64,000 nucleotides of DNA from Alkalihalophilus pseudofirmus. GTDB taxonomy: Bacteria; Bacillota; Bacilli; Bacillales; Bacillaceae_D. The DNA is taken from NCBI RefSeq assembly GCF_029094545.1, contig NZ_CP117835.1:3824001-3888000 (forward strand). Direction: 5' to 3'. Positions 16,340 through 24,602 of this stretch are shown here, one piece after another. The notes below the pieces were generated by a model that ran no database searches, was not told the DNA's origin, and worked only from the letters and a program-made list of their open reading frames with translations. Numbering within the stretch: the stretch's first letter is position 1; each line of letters begins with the position of its first letter. A program made the translations under genes and the position numbers.

Positions 16340-17981
16340 CCATCCATACCTCTCCGTCTTTATACGTCATTTGTTCAGGATAACGTAAATCTACGACTTC
16401 ATCTTGAAGTTTTTGAGATGGCGCTGCCGTCATTTTCGATACAAGAATTGTAACGATGAAGTTAATCGGCACCCCAATCAGACCGGCTCCAGTATCTTGA
16501 ATACCGAAGAGCGTAATGCCGCTGCGTGCTAGTAAAATATATGTGAGTGTAACGGATAATCCTACGAGCATCCCTGCAATCGCACCTTTTGCGTTGGCAC
16601 GTTTCCACCATACCCCGAGTAGGAGAACAGGGAAGAAGGTACCGCCGGCAAGCGCGAAGGCCCAGGCAACGATTTGCGTGATAACCCCTGGCGGATTAAG
16701 CGCAACAACTCCAGCTACAATCGTTGCAAGCACGATCGCCCAACGACCTGCAGCAAGACGCTTCTTATCACTTGCATTTGGATTCACAAGACGATAATAA
16801 ATATCATGAGCAAATGATGATGAAATGGTGATTAATAGACCACCAGCAGTCGATAAGGCTGCGGCCATCGCACCGGCTGCGACTAGTCCGATAACAAAGA
16901 CGCCAAGGTTTGCGATCTCTGGTGTCGCCATTACGACGATATCATTTGAAATGACAATCTCTTCCCATTGCAGGATTCCATCACCGTTTTGGTCGGCTAC
17001 TTGTAAGAGTCCTGTGTTAACCCATGTTGTTGTCCAAGCTGGCAGCTCATCAATCGGCTGGCCTGCAACACGCGTCATTAAGATGAAACGAGAGAAGGCA
17101 GCGTATGCTGGTGCTGATAAGTAAAGTAATGCGATAAAAACAAGCGCCCACGCACCACTCCAACGTGCTGCTTTCATCGTTGTTACCGTATAGAAACGTA
17201 CGATAACGTGAGGAAGCGCTGCTGTACCAACCATTAAGGTAAACATCAGGGCAATAAACTGTGATTTTTCACTTTCAGCAAACGGAGCAAAGTACTCCGA
17301 GATCCCGAGCTCTCGGTCAAGCTCACCTAGCTGCGTGACAATGTTTCCATATGTAAGCCATGGTAATGGATTACTTGTAATTTGAAGTGACATAAAGACG
17401 ATCGGAATAATGTAGGCAATGATTAAGATAATATACTGCGCTACCTGTGTCCAAGTGATCCCTTTCATCCCGCCAAGAGTCGCATAGATCGCAATAACAA
17501 CGACCCCGATCATCGTTCCATACATTGCCGGGATATTTAAAATACGTCCAATAACAACCCCGGAACCAGACAATTGTCCGATAATGTAGGTAAAACTGAT
17601 GATAATCGTTGCAATCGCTGCGATTAAGCGTGCTGTGTTACTGCCAAAACGGTCACCGATAAATTCTGGCACAGTGTAACGGCCGTATTTACGAAGCTGT
17701 GGTGCTAGTAAGAAGGTTAAGAATAAATAACCGCCAGTCCAACCCATGATGTAGGCAAGACCGTCATACCCAAGGATCATAACCGTACCGGCCATCCCGA
17801 TAAAGGATGCAGCACTCATCCAGTCCCCGCCAATCGCCATACCATTCCAGAATGGCGGTACGCCGCGGCTTGCTACATAGAAGTCAGAAGTTGCTTTTGC
17901 TCGATTATACACGGAAATCCCGATATAAAGTCCAAACGTTGCCATAATCATTAATAACGATACTAACGTCTGTTGGTCCAC
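16320..17981 (-). CDS. sodium:solute symporter, VC_2705/ActP-like large subunit
   Basis: SSS-family transporter with about 13 membrane helices, 553 aa. Family features include the N-terminal FYVASRGVPPFWNGMAIGGDWMS stretch and the loop VPEFIGDRFG. Together with a DUF4212 small subunit upstream and a CBS/DUF294 partner downstream it fits the VC_2705 subfamily; relatives carry acetate or other short monocarboxylates, but the substrate is not proven by sequence. The start is GTG 17981, with AAGGGGG eight bases upstream. A cre site in the operon leader supports a carbon-nutrition role. Confidence 0.88.
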   Translation of the reverse strand: MDQQTLVSLLMIMATFGLYIGISVYNRAKATSDFYVASRGVPPFWNGMAIGGDWMSAASFIGMAGTVMILGYDGLAYIMGWTGGYLFLTFLLAPQLRKYGRYTVPEFIGDRFGSNTARLIAAIATIIISFTYIIGQLSGSGVVIGRILNIPAMYGTMIGVVVIAIYATLGGMKGITWTQVAQYIILIIAYIIPIVFMSLQITSNPLPWLTYGNIVTQLGELDRELGISEYFAPFAESEKSQFIALMFTLMVGTAALPHVIVRFYTVTTMKAARWSGAWALVFIALLYLSAPAYAAFSRFILMTRVAGQPIDELPAWTTTWVNTGLLQVADQNGDGILQWEEIVISNDIVVMATPEIANLGVFVIGLVAAGAMAAALSTAGGLLITISSSFAHDIYYRLVNPNASDKKRLAAGRWAIVLATIVAGVVALNPPGVITQIVAWAFALAGGTFFPVLLLGVWWKRANAKGAIAGMLVGLSVTLTYILLARSGITLFGIQDTGAGLIGVPINFIVTILVSKMTAAPSQKLQDEVVDLRYPEQMTYKDGEVWMDESSGR

Positions 17982-18012
17982 AATGATGTCCCCCTTTTAC
18001 TCTTCTCTTTTT

Positions 18013-18315
18013 TTAGTGATCTAGTGCTTTCCCTGCACTTGCTCTAACATTTTCTTCTTCATTGATTCCAAATTTCTTATCAATCCGATCACTTATGATA
18101 GCGTTTCCAAAAAGTAAGAGTACGAAGGTTACGACAGCTCCCTGTGCCCCCATAAAGTAGTTAGCAGGCATTCCCATGATGTTAAAAGTAACAAAGAACT
18201 CGGCAAAGGCAACAACGCCAAATGAGACAAGGCCTCCAATAATTAAACAGACAATGACAAGAGTCGTTCTCGCGCGAAAATAGGCATCGGCTACTTTCTT
18301 ATCAATCTTCTTCAA
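18013..18315 (-). CDS. sodium:solute symporter small subunit (DUF4212)
   Basis: 100-aa protein with two membrane helices; the N-terminal motif ADAYFRARTTLVI and the middle segment PANYFMGAQGA are typical of the small subunit found next to VC_2705-type symporters. It probably assembles with the large subunit encoded 31 bp downstream. The start is TTG 18315 (AGGAGG nine bases upstream); there is no better start. Confidence 0.85.
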   Translation of the reverse strand: MKKIDKKVADAYFRARTTLVIVCLIIGGLVSFGVVAFAEFFVTFNIMGMPANYFMGAQGAVVTFVLLLFGNAIISDRIDKKFGINEEENVRASAGKALDH

Positions 18316-18351
18316 GTGTTAACGCCTCCTTGGTTTTGGTTTTTTGGGTGG

Positions 18352-18480
18352 TTGAGTGATTGGCTGGTTAGGTGGCTGGGTGGTTAGTATTTAGTTGGTT
18401 AGGAAAGACTTTAATCTTTTCCTAATACCTAACCAACTTCCCAACCTTTTTCCTTTCCAACTAACTAACTGACTGCTTAT
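18352..18480. repeat. GGTT-rich 8-bp-period inverted structure
   Basis: On the plus strand 18350-18402 is about seven degenerate octamers of the type TGGTTAGG; 18415-18475 is rich in the complement (CCTAACCAA, CCAACTAAC). The inner arms TTGGTTAGGAAAGA and TCTTTTCCTAA...TAACCAAC pair around a short loop at 18409-18414. It could be a large imperfect hairpin in the symporter transcript, between the zinc-ribbon gene and the DUF4212 ribosome site. Confidence 0.65.
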
Positions 18481-18512
18481 TTCATCGCCTCCTTATTAGA
18501 GTAAAATGTTCA

Positions 18513-18803
18513 TTAGGCTTGGTGTGTGAGCTGTTGTGGGGTCATGATGTGGTGGCAGTTTGTGCAGCGTCTAAGAGGTGTTTTCTTTTTAGCAGATTTG
18601 AAATTCATCCAAGCTATAATTGGAATAAACGCTAGAAAAATTGGATGAACCACAAAAGTTAAGACAATAGCCACAATAAAAGGCAGGATACTGAGCATGA
18701 AAAAGTATTGCCCAGTCTGGATATAGGTGAGTGAGTCTTGATGACATTTCGTACAGTGTTCAGCATTTAGCTGTGTCACTTGCGTTTTCTTTCGTTTCGG
18801 CAT
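18513..18803 (-). CDS. small zinc-ribbon membrane protein
   Basis: 96 residues with two CxxC pairs (CTKC near residue 17 and CTNC near residue 80) around a hydrophobic central region of two membrane helices (about residues 32-68). The pairs could form one zinc site on the cytoplasmic side, with both ends inside. No known family recognised. ATG 18803 has GGGAGG upstream. It lies between the 58-aa protein and the symporter subunits, presumably on the same transcript. Confidence 0.7.
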   Translation of the reverse strand: MPKRKKTQVTQLNAEHCTKCHQDSLTYIQTGQYFFMLSILPFIVAIVLTFVVHPIFLAFIPIIAWMNFKSAKKKTPLRRCTNCHHIMTPQQLTHQA

Positions 18804-18813
18804 AGCTTCCTCC

Positions 18814-18990
18814 CTATCTTAGATCAAAGATAAACCGGACGGTCTCAAAAAAGCCCAGCGGCACCATGGCGATTTGAACGACAAAGTACACGAGAATCGC
18901 TGCAAATGGAACAGATAACATCAGCGGCTTTTTCATTTTAAAAGCAAAGAAGATCGATAAGGCCGTGATGAGCAAGAATACATATAACAT
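18814..18990 (-). CDS. 58-aa membrane protein
   Basis: Short gene with a strong ribosome site (AAGGAGGG) eight bases before ATG 18990 and stop TAG at 18814. It starts MLYVFLLITALSIFF, has two hydrophobic segments (about residues 1-16 and 20-45) separated by KMKK, and ends in a short charged tail. Its end lies 10 bp before the next start, so translation of the two is probably linked. It is first in the symporter transcript. No family recognised; it may be an accessory membrane subunit. Confidence 0.65.
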   Translation of the reverse strand: MLYVFLLITALSIFFAFKMKKPLMLSVPFAAILVYFVVQIAMVPLGFFETVRFIFDLR

Positions 18991-19084
18991 GCGTGCCCTC
19001 CTTTTAGGTAGTATATTTTTGATGTCGTTTGCTCAGACCGGATAGTCAGTCTCGAGTAGTACTAATACAGATAATACGAGCCAT

Positions 19085-19099
19085 ATGTAAGCGTTATCA
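19085..19099 (+). promoter_or_regulatory. cre site (CcpA operator), leader of symporter operon
   Basis: ATGTAAGCGTTATCA matches the cre consensus WTGNAANCGNWNNCW at every defined position. It lies about 70-85 bp downstream of the predicted transcription start and 95 bp before the first start codon, where CcpA acts as a roadblock or repressor. CcpA control is inferred from the match. Confidence 0.75.
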
Positions 19100-19174
19100 T
19101 TATTTTGTTAAATATAGTGGAACATCCAAGCAGATTTTCTTGCGGTGTTCCATAACAGTCTTTTCATAAGCATT

Positions 19175-19203
19175 ATTATTTCAAATATTCTGAAATATGT
19201 CAA
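19175..19203 (-). promoter_or_regulatory. sigma-A type promoter of the symporter operon
   Basis: Minus strand TTGACA (19198-19203), 17-bp spacer, AATAAT (19175-19180). The spacer contains a TTTCA/TGAAA inverted repeat that could be an operator. A further inverted repeat TGGAACA / TGTTCCA (19118-19152) lies in the leader between promoter and cre site. The stretch 19204-19378 up to the spoIIQ stop shows nothing else. Confidence 0.6.
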
Positions 19204-19378
19204 GAGAGAGGACAAATGTCTTTTTATTTTTTGTAGACAAACTACGACTATCGGGAATGTGCGGACGACCGGGCGGCTTTGCAGATTATCGGGCAACCCT
19301 GTGGAGAATAAGGCGAATGAGCTCCCAACCCACCAAAAAAACGACCCACGCTTGATGCGTGAGCCGTTTACTTAAACA

Positions 19379-20284
19379 TTATCCAATATTATTTTCTTCT
19401 TCATCAGACTCTTCGGCACCGTCTTCGTCTTCAGCTGGTGCTTCTGTTTCATCTTCATCACCAAGCGCATCTGCATTTTCATCAGCTGGCTTGTCTTCTT
19501 TTTCACCTTCTGCAGGCTCAGTGCCTTCTGCTGGTGCTTCCTTTTCTGCATTAGCCGTTTCTTGCTGCTTTTTCACAGCATCGCCAATTGAATCAATCGG
19601 CTGCTCAAATACATCAGATGGATTGACAGCAACTCCGTCTTGACGGATCGCAAAGTGAACATGTACGCCTGCTTCTTGATTATATAAGTTGCGCGCTGCT
19701 TGTCCGATAACGTCACCTTGTCTTACTACTTGACCTTCTTCAAGCTCCACACCATCTAAGCTGTGGTAATGCGTAACGATTCCATTATCGTGACTAACTT
19801 CTACAACATATCCAAGAAGTGCATCTTTCTCTGACTTTACAACCGTTCCACTTAGAGCGGCAGCTACATCAAAGCTTTCGTTTTCAACGTGACCAAAATC
19901 AATTCCTTTATTTTGACGATATTCATTATTGTAGTATACCAAAGCGAGTTCTTTTTCTTCAGCAGATGCTGACTCATCAAAATAATGGACAACCACTTCA
20001 ATTCCTTCTTCTTCTGCAACTGGCTTTTTGATGACTTCATTTGCAGCAGTAACTTCTACTGCTTCTTCACCATACATACCTTCTTGCGACGGATCTTCCA
20101 CTTCGACTCCTTCGCCCGGTAGAGCTGATTCGTCTCCACCTTGCATAAAGAACACGGCACTCAATACACCAGCGGCTGCGACTAAATAGACTGCGGGAAC
20201 TACCCAGCGCTTCTTTAAGAAGCTTTGTAGATCAAATGAATTTTCCTCATTTTTAGAAGAGCGTTTATTTTCTTCTTCTCTCAT
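19379..20284 (-). CDS. spoIIQ: stage II sporulation protein Q (LytM-like)
   Basis: Forespore membrane protein that pairs with SpoIIIAH across the intermembrane space during engulfment. One helix lies at about residues 30-50, followed by an M23/LytM-like domain (about 135-240, ending in the HVHF pair). The residue four before the metal-binding Asp (NESFD) is Asn rather than His, so zinc hydrolase activity is probably lost, as in B. subtilis SpoIIQ. An unusual ~55-residue acidic Glu/Asp/Ala/Pro tail closes the protein. ATG 20284 follows GAGGTGAT. Confidence 0.88.
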   Translation of the reverse strand: MREEENKRSSKNEENSFDLQSFLKKRWVVPAVYLVAAAGVLSAVFFMQGGDESALPGEGVEVEDPSQEGMYGEEAVEVTAANEVIKKPVAEEEGIEVVVHYFDESASAEEKELALVYYNNEYRQNKGIDFGHVENESFDVAAALSGTVVKSEKDALLGYVVEVSHDNGIVTHYHSLDGVELEEGQVVRQGDVIGQAARNLYNQEAGVHVHFAIRQDGVAVNPSDVFEQPIDSIGDAVKKQQETANAEKEAPAEGTEPAEGEKEDKPADENADALGDEDETEAPAEDEDGAEESDEEENNIG

Positions 20285-20470
20285 TTCTCATCACCTCAGC
20301 AACCAGTTTGAGCCGATTCCTGGAAATATATACATTCAACCGAAAAAATTTTTTAGATTAGTTTTCGACAAAGGTATGCGTATTATGCGTAATTTGTAAA
20401 AAAAGATTTCACCTTCTTCCATTTAATGTTAGGCTAAAACTCTATGAGAAATGATGTAAGGAGTTATTGT

Positions 20471-21130
20471 ATGAAATTATTTAATGCTTTTATTTTATGT
20501 GTACTAACCTTTTTCGCCATTCTATATGCCAGCTTTACGATAATTGATTATGGGTCCCTGCTCGCTCAACACGTTAGTTTATTTGAACCGTTAGCTGACT
20601 TTTTTTCAAAAGCATTATTTGTACTGGGATTTTTGATGTTTCCTCTCTTATTAATACCTGTTTTTCCGCTAATCGGATTGTTTATTTTATTCCTGTGCTC
20701 TGTTGTCATAGCTGCTTATTCAAAAGACTGGTCACGGCTCGGGGGGTTATTGGTTGGGGCGTTAATTGGAATTTTCGTCTTAAAGCTTGTGGACATTGTT
20801 CTTATGATAGGGAGACATAGTTTGGAGGTTGCTTATTTCCTTCCCTACGTTTACAGTTCATATATTGGTATCATCCCCCTTTTCTTCATGATAGCCGGCT
20901 TGATCTGGTTTAAGCACATAATGAAATGGATTCACCTTGGCGGGATAACCCTAGGTGCTACGATCAGCTTCTTTGCAGGATTCTTAACGTTAATGGTATT
21001 CGGCGAGTTTCTTCAGCCAAGCGCAGTTCATGCTCTCCTTCTACTCGTTTTTGTTGCATCAGGGATGATCCTCGGAAACTGGTTAGGGCTCAAAAAAGAA
21101 GCACGCTCGAAAGAAGACCCTTCCAATTGA
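20471..21130 (+). CDS. polytopic membrane protein of unknown function
   Basis: 219 residues with about six hydrophobic helices spread over the whole length and few charged loops; no domain recognised. ATG 20471 follows AAGGAG at seven bases and begins MKLFNAFILCVLTFF; an upstream in-frame ATG at 20444 lacks a ribosome site. It stands alone, divergent from spoIIQ and convergent with spoIID, so coexpression with sporulation genes is possible but not shown. Confidence 0.7.
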   Translation: MKLFNAFILCVLTFFAILYASFTIIDYGSLLAQHVSLFEPLADFFSKALFVLGFLMFPLLLIPVFPLIGLFILFLCSVVIAAYSKDWSRLGGLLVGALIGIFVLKLVDIVLMIGRHSLEVAYFLPYVYSSYIGIIPLFFMIAGLIWFKHIMKWIHLGGITLGATISFFAGFLTLMVFGEFLQPSAVHALLLLVFVASGMILGNWLGLKKEARSKEDPSN

Positions 21131-21143
21131 GGGTCTTCTTATT
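21111..21143. terminator. terminator between convergent genes
   Basis: 11-bp stem AAGAAGACCCT / AGGGTCTTCTT, overlapping the last codons of the plus-strand gene, with a short T-rich tail. It may serve both it and spoIID. Confidence 0.8.
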
Positions 21144-21153
21144 TGTGTTGATA

Positions 21154-22176
21154 TTACTCCGCTCTCGCCGTCAGCTTTGCTTCATACGATTCCATCGACT
21201 GGATACTCACCCCTTGATAGTAGTGATGAACAATCTCCTCGTAGTTCTTTCCTTCTTTGGCCATACCGTCCGCTCCGTACTGACTCATGCCAACCCCATG
21301 ACCCCATCCTCTTGTTTTTATGACCACTTGATCCCCTTGACGCTGCCAGTCAAAGTCTGATGAATTAAGCTCTAATTTATCACGAATTTCACGTCCGCTG
21401 AATTCTTTTCCTCCCACACTAACTGTCGCTACACGTCCTCCATCGGTACGTGCTGTAATAGAGCCGACTGTCCCATCGCCCGGAAGGCTTACTCCAAGCT
21501 TTTGCTCGACCTCAGCTTTTGTGAGTACTTTTTCTGATGTGAATTCTGGAGAGCGTTCGTCCCATGGGCTTTCTACACTTCTTAAGTATGGAATGGGATT
21601 TGGCCAGTAATCTTCGGAGTTCTCTGTAAAGCCGTTGCTTGTTGAGAAAAAGGCAGCTGTGATCGGCTCCCCTTCATATGTTAGTACTTGTCCTTGCGTT
21701 TGTAAGACAGCCTCTTTAATTCGTGCATAGTTTTGCTCAAAGTCGCCCCCCCAGCGAGACTTTAACTCCTCTTTTCCTTGATACACTTGATGCATCACCG
21801 TATCTGTAACCATTGCGTCACCAGGCAGCTCGACATCTCCCGGTTCAAGCATCTGTCTTAAAATGTACGTTCGCGCCGTTAGTGCTTGTGCTTTTAATGC
21901 TTCCATTTCAAATGTAGCAGGCATTTCAGAAGCGACGACCCCAACTACATACTCTTCTAAGGGAACTTCCTCCACTTGCTCTGTGCTGCTCCTAAACACT
22001 TGGATCGATACATCTGCTTGTGGCTCATAGGTGACTTGATTCGAGACGGCCGGCTTTTGATTCGTCGGTTCTAACGTCGTAGTCTGCGTAGATCGATCCC
22101 CGATTAGCACCATCATTGTAGGAATGATCAGTACAACTGTACACAGGATTGTTGCGATAATGAGTAACCGTTTCAT
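21154..22176 (-). CDS. spoIID: stage II sporulation protein D
   Basis: Lytic transglycosylase of the DMP engulfment machinery, cutting peptidoglycan at the septum with SpoIIP. It has an N-terminal membrane anchor (about residues 4-24) and the SpoIID domain: the VGVVASEMPATFEMEALKAQA segment with the catalytic Glu, YQG, and the C-terminal GWGHGVGMSQYGADGMA motif. ATG 22176 is preferred to TTG 22182 because GGAGG lies seven bases before the former and one before the latter. Confidence 0.95.
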   Translation of the reverse strand: MKRLLIIATILCTVVLIIPTMMVLIGDRSTQTTTLEPTNQKPAVSNQVTYEPQADVSIQVFRSSTEQVEEVPLEEYVVGVVASEMPATFEMEALKAQALTARTYILRQMLEPGDVELPGDAMVTDTVMHQVYQGKEELKSRWGGDFEQNYARIKEAVLQTQGQVLTYEGEPITAAFFSTSNGFTENSEDYWPNPIPYLRSVESPWDERSPEFTSEKVLTKAEVEQKLGVSLPGDGTVGSITARTDGGRVATVSVGGKEFSGREIRDKLELNSSDFDWQRQGDQVVIKTRGWGHGVGMSQYGADGMAKEGKNYEEIVHHYYQGVSIQSMESYEAKLTARAE

Positions 22177-22314
22177 ATTCAAGCCTCCATTATGTCTTTG
22201 ATCTCTCTATCATTTTATGTGGGAAGCCCCTCTAATAGAACAAGTTCTTCTTACTGTGATAAATGCGTACATGCCGGAATAGGATCAATTGAGGAATCTT
22301 AAGGAGGGTCGTCT

Positions 22315-22779
22315 ATGCTGCGTAGAAGAAATCCACTTCAACCGCTTATGTTGCCAACCATCGTCATTATTGGACTCTTCTTTCTCATCGTTTTTTTCTT
22401 CATTCCGTCTGAGGCAAGACAAGTGAAAAAGGTAGTTGATGACTTTTACTCTCTTGAGCAGGAAGCCAAGTTCTCTTCTTCATGGGAGCTGTTTCACTCA
22501 TCTATGCAAAGCCACTTCTCACGGGATCGCTATATAAGTGATCGGCCTCATACATTTATGAATCATTTTGGCGTAGATACGTTTGAGTTTGAAATGAGCC
22601 GTCCGAAAAAATTAAAGAATTGGAAGCTCTATGAAGACTCAGAAAAAATGGAAGCTTATGAAGTAGTCGTGACCAAAACATACCGCGGAACATATGGCCA
22701 CTTTCAATTTATTCAATATGTATATGTTGCAAATGAAGAAGGAGACTGGCGGCTGCTTTGGGATTATAAAGAGAAGTAA
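22315..22779 (+). CDS. membrane-anchored protein of unknown function
   Basis: 154 residues: an N-terminal membrane helix (about 14-34), then an extracellular domain of mixed helix and strand whose C-terminus (YVYVANEEGDWRLLWDYKEK) resembles NTF2-like or DUF4829-type folds; that is a guess from pattern. ATG 22315 has AAGGAGGG. It is a single gene ending in a terminator. Confidence 0.7.
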   Translation: MLRRRNPLQPLMLPTIVIIGLFFLIVFFFIPSEARQVKKVVDDFYSLEQEAKFSSSWELFHSSMQSHFSRDRYISDRPHTFMNHFGVDTFEFEMSRPKKLKNWKLYEDSEKMEAYEVVVTKTYRGTYGHFQFIQYVYVANEEGDWRLLWDYKEK

Positions 22780-22795
22780 GAAGCTTCTCTTTTTA
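22768..22795 (+). terminator. terminator
   Basis: Stem AAAGAGAAG / CTTCTCTTT around a seven-base loop containing the stop codon, followed by Ts. Confidence 0.85.
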
Positions 22796-22800
22796 ACAGT

Positions 22801-22967
22801 TGTGGACAAGTTGTTGATAACTTATTTGTATAGAACCTTTATAGAAAATATGACTTATTTTTAAAAAAGAGGCATAAAGGCGGTAATATTCAGAATATAA
22901 GAATAAAAAGAGTGTATGTTGGATAGAGTGAATGGTACAGAACACTTGTGTACAATGCTGTGGATAA
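22801..22967. promoter_or_regulatory. DnaA-box-like cluster
   Basis: TGTGGACAA at 22801-22809 (complement of TTGTCCACA, one mismatch) is followed by TGTTGATAA (about 22812-22820, one mismatch to the box complement); TGTGGATAA at 22959-22967 is a perfect complement of TTATCCACA and is followed by a poorer TGTGGAATA. The cluster ends right where array D starts. Binding is inferred from match only. Confidence 0.45.
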
Positions 22968-22980
22968 GTTGTGGAATAGA

Positions 22981-23167
22981 TATGCGTCGTTTGGAGCCGT
23001 TTATGTGTGGATCTCAGGCGCGATTGCGCGGGTTGCTTGAGGAATTGCGCTGCTTGAGAGAACTTATGCGTCCATTGAAAATAATTGCGCGGATTCAGCT
23101 GGTTATTGCGTGTATTGATGTAGGAATTGCGTCGAACTAAATGTTAATTGCGCCAGTTCCACCCGCA
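22981..23167 (+). repeat. phased nine-unit array D
   Basis: Units start at 22981, 23002, 23023, 23044, 23065, 23084, 23105, 23126 and 23147 (steps 21x4, 19, 21x3). Eight of nine units have exact TGCG. It lies between convergent genes: a plus-strand gene ending at 22779 and murAA, whose terminator follows at 23219. A further TGCGCC at 23169 is one base out of phase and is not counted. Confidence 0.9.
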
Positions 23168-23218
23168 CTGCGCCTAAGCTGCACCTGAACTCTATTTCCA
23201 AAAACCGCAAAATAAAAA

Positions 23219-23236
23219 AGCCCTTCGAAAAGGGCT
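23219..23236 (-). terminator. terminator of murAA
   Basis: Stem AGCCCTT / AAGGGCT with a CGAA tetraloop and an A tract at 23209-23218 giving the U tract on the minus strand. Confidence 0.9.
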
Positions 23237-23241
23237 CTTGA

Positions 23242-24558
23242 TTAAAGGTTTGTGTTTACACGTAATGGAGCGTCTTCAGTTGTCGTTTCTTCTTCAACTT
23301 GCTCTTTTACGCGTTCAACGTCAGCGCCTAGTGCTTGTAGCTTGCCAGCAAGATCTACATAGCCGCGGTCGATGTGCTTAAGTTCAGTTACACGTGTCAT
23401 ACCATCTGCTACAAGGCCAGCTATTACAAGAGCTGCACCAGCACGAAGATCTGTTGATGCTACTTCTGCACCTTGAAGGTTGTTAGGACCTGAGATAATC
23501 GCTGAACGTCCTTCGATTTTAATGTTAGAGTTCATGCGGCGGAATTCTTCCACATGCATGAAGCGGTTTTCAAATACAGTCTCAGTGATCACACTTGTGC
23601 CTTTTGCTTTTAAAAGAAGTGCCATCATTTGAGCCTGCATATCCGTCGGGAATCCTGGATGAGGCATTGTTTTAATGTCAATCGCCTTTAGTGTTTCAGG
23701 CCCAATGACACGTAAACCATTTTCCTCTTCTTTGATTTCAACTCCCATTTCACGCATTTTCGCGATTAATGGACGAAGATGCTCTGCTACTGCTCCTTCA
23801 ACTAACACATTTCCGCCAGTAATAGCAGCCGCCACCATAAACGTACCAGCTTCAATACGATCGCCGATCACTGTGTGTTGAGCGCCGTTAAGCTCTTCTA
23901 CACCTTCGATACGAATGATACCAGTACCAGCTCCGCGAACTTTTGCACCCATACCATTTAAATAATTCGCAAGACAAACGATTTCAGGCTCTTCTGCTAC
24001 GTTTTCGATGATTGTTGTTCCTTCAGCAAGGACCGCAGCCATCATAATGTTTTCAGTAGCACCTACACTTGGGAAGTCAAGGTAGATTTTTGTTCCTTGA
24101 AGCTTGCCGTCAATGCGCGCTTCGATGAAACCATTTCCGATCTCAACTGTCGCACCCATTGCTTCAAACCCTTTTAAATGCTGATCAATTGGACGTGATC
24201 CGATTGCACAGCCTCCAGGAAGAGCGATACGAGCTTTACCTACGCGCGCAAGTAATGGCCCCATCACTAAGAAAGACGCTCTCATCTTGCGAACATATTC
24301 AAATGGTGCCTCTGTTTTTAATGTTTTCTCGGCATTTACAGTAAATGTGTTGTTTGCATACTCCACATCAATATTTAAATTACGTAATACTTCTCTCATT
24401 GTGTATACATCAGCAAGCTCTGGCACATCATAAAGTTTGCTTGTGCCCTTTCCAGCTAAAATCGATGCAGCAATTACGGGTAGCACAGCATTTTTAGCAC
24501 CTTCTACTTTAACAGTGCCTTCTAGCTTATTGCCACCACGGACAATAATTTTTTCCAA
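23242..24558 (-). CDS. murAA: UDP-GlcNAc 1-carboxyvinyltransferase MurAA
   Basis: Transfers enolpyruvate from PEP to UDP-GlcNAc, the first committed step of peptidoglycan synthesis (fosfomycin target). The N-terminal [15 protein letters not shown] region and the loop [14 protein letters not shown] carrying the PEP-binding Cys are present; 438 aa is slightly longer than usual because of a Glu/Thr tail. TTG 24558 is the start, with GGAGGGG upstream. The ywmB-murAA-spoIID order matches B. subtilis. A paralogue is at 56523-57812. Confidence 0.94.
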   Translation of the reverse strand: MEKIIVRGGNKLEGTVKVEGAKNAVLPVIAASILAGKGTSKLYDVPELADVYTMREVLRNLNIDVEYANNTFTVNAEKTLKTEAPFEYVRKMRASFLVMGPLLARVGKARIALPGGCAIGSRPIDQHLKGFEAMGATVEIGNGFIEARIDGKLQGTKIYLDFPSVGATENIMMAAVLAEGTTIIENVAEEPEIVCLANYLNGMGAKVRGAGTGIIRIEGVEELNGAQHTVIGDRIEAGTFMVAAAITGGNVLVEGAVAEHLRPLIAKMREMGVEIKEEENGLRVIGPETLKAIDIKTMPHPGFPTDMQAQMMALLLKAKGTSVITETVFENRFMHVEEFRRMNSNIKIEGRSAIISGPNNLQGAEVASTDLRAGAALVIAGLVADGMTRVTELKHIDRGYVDLAGKLQALGADVERVKEQVEEETTTEDAPLRVNTNL

Positions 24559-24602
24559 CGTATTCCCCTCCGCGTCTAGAAATTATAGTCTCTTCTATAT
24601 CA

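Noticed and set aside
22781-23240. Replication origin
   Set aside because: The DnaA-like boxes are few and no dnaA/dnaN genes or AT-rich unwinding region with repeats are present.
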